The notes beneath the pieces were generated by a model, which was given only the letters and a program-made list of their open reading frames with translations, was not told the origin of the DNA and made no database searches. From positions 1-38,109 of the IMG/VR virus record IMGVR_UViG_3300006874_000040: a stretch of DNA of 38,109 nucleotides. The stretch is one strand, 5' to 3'. This document shows, in pieces, positions 8,588 to 16,800 of this stretch; the stretch's first letter is position 1; the number at the start of each line of letters is the position of its first letter. This DNA is from a virus. The position numbers and the translations under genes were made by a program.

Positions 8588-10016
8588 TTAAACACTCATT
8601 ATTTGTAATGTTAAATTTTTCACTTAAGTTATATAACTCTCTGTTTAGCTCATCTATTTTTTGATCTTCATCTATTAGCATAGTATTGTTAAATTTTAAG
8701 CTTTCAAACATAATAAACCAGCTGTGAGGTGCAAAAATAATACCGTCATCCATATCCCAATCGTGTATTCCATTATCCACGTAGCTTTTAATTTTATAAT
8801 TTAATGTATCGGTAATTTTTATATTATTCTTAATATGGTTCCAAAAGATAGAGTCTCGTTCATTATTTAAATAATGTAATGCTATAAAATCATATGTCTC
8901 TTCAAATTTTTGTGAAATCCTATTATTTAATATTGCAATATCGGAACTTGTATAATAACCTTTTCTAATCCGACCGGTTAAATGCTCTATAACATCTGTA
9001 GTTAAATGAATACTAGAAGACTCTAAAGGCTCAGCAAACCCGTTTGAAACACCAATACTGATAACATTAGTTTTCCATGTATTTTTATTATAGACTGGTT
9101 TAAATTTAATATGATTAAAATCAGTATTCTTATCTTCTAATCTATCTTCACCCCAATGATTTACTAAAAATTTTTCTGCTTCTTTTTTTGACGTTAAATT
9201 AGAATTATACAGTAACCCCGAGCCTATTCTATCCGCTACTGGTATTTTAAATATCCACCCTAAATCACAAGCTTGTGATATAGTATATGGCGTCATCTCT
9301 TTATTAATGTTATTATATTTAAAACGTCTTGTAACAGCAGCATTACAAAATAACATATCACTTTTATCGATCCACTCATCACCTACAATATTTTTTGAAA
9401 TAGTATTGCGAAAACCAGTACAGTCTATGAAAATAGAAGCTTCTATGTTTTCACCAGTATCTAATTCTATTGAATTAATATAATTATTTTCTACATTAAC
9501 TTTTTCTACATTATTTAAATAGTAGTTAAGTTTATTTACTGTTTTTTTCTTGAGATAATCAGCTAAAAGATTAGCGTCAAAATGATATGATCTATTTGAT
9601 GTAATATAATTATTTTTTACACAGTGTGTGTAATAAGGTATAATTTTTTCTTTAAATACTTCACTGTTGTGTTTATTTACTGAATAATAATCACCTAAAT
9701 GTAGACCATTTTTTAAAGTAGTATTAGCAAACGGGTGCCATATATCTTTACCTTCATTTACCCAATCTTTGAACAAAATACCACATTTAAACGTAGCTTT
9801 TGTCTCTTTCATAAATTCTTCTTCAGAAACTACACCACATCTTTCTAAAAAATCTACAAAGCTAATAAGTGCTGCTTCACCAACACCTAATTTAGGTATA
9901 ATTGGTGATTCAACAAGAGTAATATTATATTGAGGGAGTTGATTAGTTAAGTAGGCAGCAGTAAGCCAACCAGCACTACCACCACCTACTATACATATAT
10001 TTTTCACATAATGCAT
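8580..10016 (-). CDS. Flavin-dependent (tryptophan-type) halogenase
   Basis: A 478-aa FADH2-dependent halogenase of the PrnA/RebH superfamily, which makes hypohalous acid at the flavin and passes it to a lysine. Seen: FAD-binding GGGSAGW at 11-17, VESPIIPKLGVGEA at 35-48, catalytic lysine candidate K77 in TFKCGI (aligned with PrnA K79 in AFKAAI), SYHFDANLLADYLK at 143-156, FIDCTGFR at 196-203, WIFKIP at 254-259 in place of the usual WxWxIP, and EPLESSSI at 329-336 with E332 aligned to PrnA E346. Length is slightly under PrnA (538), with a shorter C-terminus. A related enzyme from cyanophage Syn10 (VirX1) has been characterised as an iodinating halogenase. No flavin reductase is encoded nearby, so reduced flavin would come from the host. 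It follows the glycine-rich fibre by about 20 bases, with an A-rich leader and no clear Shine-Dalgarno. Confidence 0.92.
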   Translation of the reverse strand: MHYVKNICIVGGGSAGWLTAAYLTNQLPQYNITLVESPIIPKLGVGEAALISFVDFLERCGVVSEEEFMKETKATFKCGILFKDWVNEGKDIWHPFANTTLKNGLHLGDYYSVNKHNSEVFKEKIIPYYTHCVKNNYITSNRSYHFDANLLADYLKKKTVNKLNYYLNNVEKVNVENNYINSIELDTGENIEASIFIDCTGFRNTISKNIVGDEWIDKSDMLFCNAAVTRRFKYNNINKEMTPYTISQACDLGWIFKIPVADRIGSGLLYNSNLTSKKEAEKFLVNHWGEDRLEDKNTDFNHIKFKPVYNKNTWKTNVISIGVSNGFAEPLESSSIHLTTDVIEHLTGRIRKGYYTSSDIAILNNRISQKFEETYDFIALHYLNNERDSIFWNHIKNNIKITDTLNYKIKSYVDNGIHDWDMDDGIIFAPHSWFIMFESLKFNNTMLIDEDQKIDELNRELYNLSEKFNITNNECLNG

Positions 10017-10035
10017 AATATTAATTTTTTTTTAA

Positions 10036-11820
10036 TTATTCACCTGTAGCCCAGTCAAAGCGAACATATCCAGAGGCCGCTTGAGCTCCAGCACCAAACC
10101 AGCCTTGAGTGTTACCACCGCCACCACCATAAGAGCCGCCGCCACCGCCGCCAGAGTGGGATGGTGTTGGATCACTGAAAGAGCCTGGACCGCCGCTACC
10201 GCCACCAGGACCGCCACCGGCAATACCTGGGGCGAATGTGCGACCACCGCCACCATTAAACCCTCGACCCTGTGCGTTTGAACCATAAACTACGTTGCCT
10301 GAACCACCTGAGCCAGGGCTACCAGCGACTCCAGGATATGACTGCGACCCGTTGCCGCCGCCACCGCCGCCCCACCAGCCTTGACCTTGGCCGCCAGGAG
10401 CGCTAGTCATAACGCCTGTCCAATTATATCCACCGCCGCCACCACCGGCATAGCCCTGGCCGCCTGCATTTGGTCTATATGAAGGATCTCCATCACCTGT
10501 TCCACCTTTACCACCACTTTGATTGAGTTTTATCTGCCAGTTAGGATTAACTGAAGTGGTGCCTCCAGCTGTGAACGCATAATACTGTTGCGCTGGATTG
10601 TCTGTAGCTTGTCCTCCGCTAGCTGTAATAGTTTCGGATCCATATGTAATAGAAGATTGCCCACCGGTTGCGTTACCACTAGTACTCAAACTTCCATTTT
10701 TATTTCCCACTGTTACACTAATAGATTGACCAGCTGTTACATCTCTTGCAGCTCTCACACCACCGGCGCCACCGCCACCGTGAGATGGTTGACCGTTACC
10801 ACCACCACCGCCGCCAGCGCCTACAACAGTTGCGATTATACGGTTTGTGTTAGGTATTGTAAAAGTATATGACCCTGGAGTTGCATAATAAACCGAAACG
10901 CCGTTATTTGCGACTGTGCCTTGTGAATAAGCTTGACCATCAGATCCAACTGCTGCTAGAGTTGTGAATGATGTACCAGAACTATAATCTGATATATAAG
11001 TAGCTGATCTATATCTAGCACGCCAGTAAAAAGTTCTTGAAGCATCACCTTGAGCTCCAGTAATGACGCCTGCTGGTATTCCAAATGATGTTAATGCTGT
11101 TGTGTTAGCAGTAACGTTAATTCTGGTGTTTGCAAAATTGCTTACAACCGATACCTGCCAGTCTGTAGATACATGAGGCTCTGCATGTCCGATTGTAGTG
11201 TATGCACTCGTTGTAAGTGTTTGAGTAAATGATGCCCCTGTATCACCGTCTGCTGGACTAGAGTTTGTAGGTGTAGAGATAATCGGATTAATAATAGTAG
11301 TCGTAGCTACCGTAATAGTATTAGATAAGTTTCCAGTGCCGTCTATAGCATATGCTCTAACTCTAACATCTTGACCAGCGGTATTTGAAAATGGATGTAC
11401 ATCAATTGATTCATAATGTCGGTTAATTGTATCGTCACCACCAACAGAAGGGCTGGTATAGTTAGCTAACGCAACATTAGCTACTTGTACTTCTGCACCG
11501 TCTTCAGTTACATTTTTGATCAGGAAAATAATATTTTCTGCTCTAACACCGGTAAGCAATGAGTCTGTTGTAACTTCATAATCAATAGTGTTTGAGGAAA
11601 ATTGAGTTGGGTTAGCACTAGTGTTGCTAAGCGCTGTAGGAAAGATTTTCATTACGGTTTTACCACCCGCACCAGCAACCCATTCGCCTGATGAAGCGTC
11701 ATAAACTAGCGCCTGTCTATCACTCGGCGTTCCAGTAATATTAACACCCGATATTAAATTAATTCCAGCTAGCTTTCCGCTGTCATTAATAACAGTGTTT
11801 GAACCGACCTTATATGCCAT
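10036..11820 (-). CDS. Glycine-rich tail fibre / adhesin
   Basis: A 594-aa structural protein probably at the tip of a tail fibre. Residues 1-50 are a short N-terminal module (MAYKVGSNTVINDSGKLAG) of the kind that anchors marine phage fibres. Two beta-sandwich, FN3-like parts follow (about 55-180 and 180-290, the second with FYWRARYRS). From about 310 a Gly_rich_2-type region begins with GSYTFTIPNTNRIIATVVGAGGGG. The rest alternates glycine runs with short beta strands to the end (SGYVRFDWATGE), resembling the polyglycine helix bundles of T2/S16 gp38 adhesins. Trp and Tyr sit inside the glycine runs (465, 467, 482, 483, 564, 574). The alternative-frame ORFs here are by-products of GGN codons. 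It is 3 bases after the S74 fibre gene and directly before the halogenase. Confidence 0.8.
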   Translation of the reverse strand: MAYKVGSNTVINDSGKLAGINLISGVNITGTPSDRQALVYDASSGEWVAGAGGKTVMKIFPTALSNTSANPTQFSSNTIDYEVTTDSLLTGVRAENIIFLIKNVTEDGAEVQVANVALANYTSPSVGGDDTINRHYESIDVHPFSNTAGQDVRVRAYAIDGTGNLSNTITVATTTIINPIISTPTNSSPADGDTGASFTQTLTTSAYTTIGHAEPHVSTDWQVSVVSNFANTRINVTANTTALTSFGIPAGVITGAQGDASRTFYWRARYRSATYISDYSSGTSFTTLAAVGSDGQAYSQGTVANNGVSVYYATPGSYTFTIPNTNRIIATVVGAGGGGGGNGQPSHGGGGAGGVRAARDVTAGQSISVTVGNKNGSLSTSGNATGGQSSITYGSETITASGGQATDNPAQQYYAFTAGGTTSVNPNWQIKLNQSGGKGGTGDGDPSYRPNAGGQGYAGGGGGGYNWTGVMTSAPGGQGQGWWGGGGGGNGSQSYPGVAGSPGSGGSGNVVYGSNAQGRGFNGGGGRTFAPGIAGGGPGGGSGGPGSFSDPTPSHSGGGGGGSYGGGGGNTQGWFGAGAQAASGYVRFDWATGE

Positions 11821-11823
11821 TAT

Positions 11824-13566
11824 TTACCCCTGGTTGTTATCTAATCTGTCTGAAAGCTCTTTTATGGCTTCTACTAAAACAGATACAATTACACTATAAT
11901 TTACAGTTTTGTTTCCATTAACATCAGTATTTATAACTTCTGGAAGTATTGGTTCTACTTGTTGTGCTGTAAAACCTACTGCTTCGTTACCGTTTTCTTT
12001 CCAATTAAATCTAACGCCTTCTAACTGTTTAACTATTTCAAGTGCGTTTTCTAATGGACGAATATTCTCTTTTAATCTTTCATCTGAAGTTGATGTATAG
12101 TTAGCAGCTGAAACATCCCCTGTTACATTAAGGTTAACAGTAATATCTGTATTACCTGTTATTGCAACACCACCATCTTTTGTTCTAAACTTTTCTGAGG
12201 TGTTGTAATAAGCTTTAACATCTGTACCTACAGTAAATTTATTCGCAACAGTTATAGTATTAGCTGTAACGTCTAATCCGCGAATATTTGCTGCTCTAAA
12301 ATGGCCATATTCAAAAGATGAATCACCTGTATCTACCGTACCTGTGCTTTCCGGGTCATATCGGTTATAAATTTTCCACGTGTCATCAGTAGCATCTCTA
12401 AAGATACCCGAGTGAGTATAACCTGTACCATCATTGTAATGACCTTGGATACCATAATCTACTTCAACATTATTTACAGTACCGTCCCAAACATCATTTA
12501 ATGTATGACCTGTAGTTGATTGAAAGAGAATTGATATACCGTTGGAGAGAGCTTGTTCCCCTCCAGTTATACTTACACCAGTTGCTTCTGTAGTAGAGAA
12601 GTTATCTACAGACCAACTAAATGTGTCTGGGGTACCAGCTGCATCAATTTTAACATAAAAAGTTTTAGCACCTGTACCAGTATAATAATTTTTAAAAGTT
12701 AAATCATTCAATCCGGTACCAGTAAATTGAGCATTAGCAATATCGTCGCCAGCGCCCAGATATATGAATGTATTACCAACGTTTAGCCCAGAAGTAGAAG
12801 TAGTCGTCTGTGATCCTAAAATAGTAAGATCGCCGCCAACAGTGAGATTATCTTCTATGTATGCATTATTTCTAACCACAAAGCTTGGTACAGAGTGGTT
12901 TTGCATTTCAACAACTATTTCACCATTAGACGAATCATTGCTAACAACATACCCAATACACATTGGATAGTTCGGAAAAAATGGTGGAACAGTTACTAGT
13001 GTACCAGGAGTATTAGCTGAAACAAAACAACGACTACCAGCTGTTAAGTGAGTTGTATCAAATGGAAATTCAGGAGTACCAGCTACAACACCAGATATAG
13101 TTACAAAACCGTATGTGTTATTAGGAATTAACTTTGATGCTAGCCCAGAAGTATTATACAATGCTTCAGATGATGCATCTGCCTTTTGAGCTGTTGGTGT
13201 AGTAGCATGTAAGCCAGTTAGAGTGACTGGAGCTCCTTTTTCAATATCAACACCAGAATTATTGTAGATGCGCAAATATTCGTTCTGGCCAAGCTCTATT
13301 GGTAAATCATCTACATCTGTATAAAAGTTTAATGTTTTATGTACTTGATCGTAAAAGAGTAAAGCTTCTGCATTTCCAGTAAACGATTGGTGACCTACAT
13401 TAGCGTTCAACTTTAAACCGTCAGGAAAAAGAACACCGCTTATACCGGTATTACCAGTCGATGAAACACCATCATTCATCATCTCATTGATGCGTGTGCG
13501 CTGCGTAGCAAACGTATCTGTTAACTCAACGTTTGCTATAAGAGTGCCAGAATTTCGTAAAGCCAT
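11824..13566 (-). CDS. Tail fibre protein with C-terminal peptidase S74 chaperone
   Basis: A 580-aa fibre or spike protein. The N-terminal part (MALRNSGTLIANVELTD) and following beta modules are typical of marine phage appendage proteins and include a segment near 75-200 that resembles capsid/fibre decoration domains. Residues about 440-490 form the trimer-entry strands. The C-terminal 90 residues are an intramolecular chaperone of the S74 family: SDERLKENI with S494 and K499 as the five-residue-spaced Ser/Lys dyad seen in endosialidase-type domains, then GVRFNWKENG, AVGFTAQQVEPILPEVI and a C-terminal coiled coil. The family trimerises, folds the fibre, then cleaves itself off in front of the Ser. 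A late promoter octamer lies about 35 bases upstream. Confidence 0.88.
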   Translation of the reverse strand: MALRNSGTLIANVELTDTFATQRTRINEMMNDGVSSTGNTGISGVLFPDGLKLNANVGHQSFTGNAEALLFYDQVHKTLNFYTDVDDLPIELGQNEYLRIYNNSGVDIEKGAPVTLTGLHATTPTAQKADASSEALYNTSGLASKLIPNNTYGFVTISGVVAGTPEFPFDTTHLTAGSRCFVSANTPGTLVTVPPFFPNYPMCIGYVVSNDSSNGEIVVEMQNHSVPSFVVRNNAYIEDNLTVGGDLTILGSQTTTSTSGLNVGNTFIYLGAGDDIANAQFTGTGLNDLTFKNYYTGTGAKTFYVKIDAAGTPDTFSWSVDNFSTTEATGVSITGGEQALSNGISILFQSTTGHTLNDVWDGTVNNVEVDYGIQGHYNDGTGYTHSGIFRDATDDTWKIYNRYDPESTGTVDTGDSSFEYGHFRAANIRGLDVTANTITVANKFTVGTDVKAYYNTSEKFRTKDGGVAITGNTDITVNLNVTGDVSAANYTSTSDERLKENIRPLENALEIVKQLEGVRFNWKENGNEAVGFTAQQVEPILPEVINTDVNGNKTVNYSVIVSVLVEAIKELSDRLDNNQG

Positions 13567-13599
13567 GTCTTATTAATTCCTAAACTTTTATTAATATAT

Positions 13600-13812
13600 T
13601 TATTTATCTAACAGCTTAACAAGAAGATTTTTAATTTCATTTATGTCACTTTCTAAGCTATCTAAACGATTATCTATTATTTCTTTGTTCTTTTTACTAT
13701 TTCTAGCTAAAAGATATTGCTGATAACCTGCTCTATCTACATTTAAAATAGCCTTACTATGACCCTCTCGTTGTAAGTTATTATGGTCTTCTACCTTTTG
13801 TTTTTCTATCAT
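13600..13812 (-). CDS. Small coiled-coil protein
   Basis: A 70-aa charged protein (MIEKQKVEDHNNLQREGHSK) of unknown function. The C-terminal half, from about residue 40, shows a heptad pattern (IIDNRLDSLESDINEIKNLL) consistent with a short parallel coiled coil. Its ATG overlaps the stop of the upstream giant gene in a TAATG arrangement, so it is probably translated by re-initiation. Small genes of this type are common between the giant structural gene and the fibres in marine T4-like phages. An oligomeric virion linker or assembly factor is a guess. Confidence 0.75.
   Translation of the reverse strand: MIEKQKVEDHNNLQREGHSKAILNVDRAGYQQYLLARNSKKNKEIIDNRLDSLESDINEIKNLLVKLLDK
13601..13608 (-). 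promoter_or_regulatory. Late promoter octamer before the S74 fibre gene
   Basis: Minus-strand GATAAATA, overlapping the 3' end of the 70-aa gene and about 35 bases before the ATG of the S74 fibre. Part of an AT-rich stretch that also contains AAATAAATAT. It would let fibre genes be transcribed separately from the giant gene upstream. Confidence 0.5.
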
Positions 13813-16800
13813 TATGCAAACGCTATAGCTCTAAAATTCATAGCAGATGGAGCGTTAGCAGTACTAGTTGCATACATAACTATCTTAATAGCAAATTGAT
13901 TAAATGAATCAAACGTTGTACCATCTACGTCGTAAGATATATTATCTGAGTAATATTCATATTCATTAAAATCTAATTTATTTTGACTAACAACTGTATC
14001 TGTTTGACGTCTTGTCATTTGAACCCAGTTACGGTCTTCAAAAGCTCCATCATCAGTATCACTAATAACTTTGTAATACAGCTCTACGATAGCGCCTTGC
14101 GGCATGTTTTGATCTAAAAATACTTTTAACGCGCTGGCTCTAAAGCCTTCTTCTAAAGTAATTTTTCTTGTAATATATCTACCATCAGCGTTACCTCCAG
14201 ACGGTTCAGTTTCCGCAACAAATGTTCCACTAGAAGGTTTAGCCGCAATAACATTTTTAATTAATGTAGCACCAGAAGATTTTAAATCTATGTATGGTGA
14301 TATTGCTGCATCTCTTGTCTTAAAAGTAATCTTCACTTGCAAATCTGTATCTGCTGTAACTTCTTTTGGACCGCTGAAATATATATCATTCTCTGGTAAG
14401 AAAGGCTCAAATGTACCTACTGCACCGCCTTCTGCTTTAGTCTTAATTTCAAACTTAGTGTTTGCTTGTTGCTGTGCTGCGTAAGTAGGCATTTGAATAT
14501 TTAACAGATCAAATTTACCTACTGTATTAGAGGACGCATTATACTTATATCTTTGATCATTGTCAATAGATAGAGTTGCAGTACTCTCTGTAGTAGAGAA
14601 AACACATCTATTTAAGCCGAAGCATATATCTGATTCTTGCTGCGGTGTCCAAGTTCTTGCATTCTGTGATTTAAATAGTGAACCGAGTGTAGGTTGTTTA
14701 CTTACAATATCAGTGCCACCAATAATCTTCTCACCTATAGTAGAGATATAAGTTAGATATTCCAAGCTGTCAGAAAGCAATACGATACCATATTCTCCTG
14801 GCAGCAAGTGTATAGGTGCATCAAACGGAGCATTTGTTTTTACTGGCACTGTTGTATCAGAAGGTATATTAATATCATCAGGTAACAGCGTAATAGTAGA
14901 ACCGGGTATTCTATCTGTAGCACTCGGGAAACCATTTACTGTAGGTCTCAATTCTACTCGCAACGGCAAACCAGATGTATCTTTAGACTTAATGAATAAA
15001 TCTACACTAGAAACAAATATACCATCTGGGAAAAACTCTCTATCAATAAAGAAAGTCTGACACAAAGGATCAGAGCCTTCTAACACACAACCGATATTTT
15101 CAAAATTCTGGAATTCCTCATTGTTATTATAAGCAGCAAATTTCATGTGCTCTAGCAGCTGTGCTTCAGTTTGAGGCCCAGACCAAAAATCTTCATTATC
15201 TTTATATCTCCAAGTTTCAACCCAGTACTCATAACCTGCTTGATCAGGTAGACGGTTGAGAACTTGTGTATAAAATTCGTAAACTTGATCATGCGCAACA
15301 TTTATTTCTGAAACAGAAAGCGGATCCTGCCCTGCAGCAGCTAGACGAGCATTAACTCGAGCTTCTGCTTCTGATCTGGAAGCGTCCGTATCAAGGAACC
15401 ATCTTCCATCTTCACCACCATCACCACCACCAGGATCAACTACTACTGGATCCCATGGGTCACCAGCAGGATCTGCATAACCGGTTGCTTCTGTCCATGT
15501 ACGTGAATCTGATGTTGACTCGCTTCGAGAGTTAGTAACTAACTCATAATTCTTAGTCATCACAACAGTTCTTTGTGTAGTTACTTTACTACCCTTTGAT
15601 GTATATTCTGCAACCGCGTATGTTGAAGAGCTTCTAGGGTTGATAAAGTTATCTGTAAATAGAACTGTAACTGTACCTGCAGGAATATTAATACCTTTGC
15701 CATATCCTTCAGCACCGGTTTCTGTCGCAGCATCGTTAGGAACATAAAAGAAACCTGAAGCTGAACCATTCACATCAGTAGTAATTCTTCTATCTGCTAC
15801 TGTAAGATTTTTTACTTCAGACTCTGATGCCGCACTGCTGCTACTAGGCGCTGCTCTAGTAGAAATATTAATATTATTCATAAAGACATGAATGTCTCTA
15901 TTTGGTCGCATACCAGTTAATTCAAAGTCTACTCTTCTTGAGCGCATGTTATAATAAAATTGATTATTTAAAACACGGGTTGTATCAGATGCGACTCTTG
16001 ACGTTGTACGGACAGACTTAGTTGTAATTTCACGTGTATAATTAGTAATTTCTTCGTATGTATTATTATATTGGTCGCCATGAATTAGTCTTGTTTGAGA
16101 ACCAGCATGTCTCCAATTACCATACTCTGTACCAGCTTGATTTCTCAAATTTATAAAATGATCTAGATCACCATCATTGTTAACTGTGATAGTAGGTTTA
16201 TTATCATAGTCTGCCCAATTGTCTCGTGTAGGATCAAGCTTAGCTGTACCAGCAAACGAAACTACCTGGAATGGATTAATATTAAGATCACTAGTAGCTA
16301 CAGAATTTCTTACAAAACTAGTTTCTGTATACGGTAAGTACAAATAATCACCGTTAGAGGATAGCGTACTGCTAGTAATAATAAATGGACCAACATCACT
16401 CTCAAACGGTGGGTGAATAACACCGAATGTTCTATCCATAGCTATTCTATAATCAGGATTAAAAACATCACCTATACTATGACCAAGGAATGGATCTGCT
16501 ATAAAACCGCTCTTAAATCTAGTATCACCGTTATCATCTAAAAATTGCTGACTATTAACCAGACTTTCTAGAAGGTTTAATGAAGTATAATATTCAACAT
16601 TTTCAATTCTTTTCTCTAAATTACCGATATCTTTCATCGTATAACGAGAATTATCATTAATTACAATCTTAAGATCATTTTGATCATAAGTGTACGGGTT
16701 CATAAAGTAAGTAGCCAGTGTCATCATAGCTGGGTCATCCTCTGGTATCGGAGGATTGTTAAGCTTAGGTGCACCTGACTTTAAATGCAACTTAGCATTT

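Noticed and set aside
10032-10286. 84-aa Val/Ala-rich minus-strand ORF and 66-aa plus-strand ORF
   Set aside because: Both are alternative readings of the glycine-codon repeats of the adhesin; composition is that expected from shifted GGN/GCC triplets.
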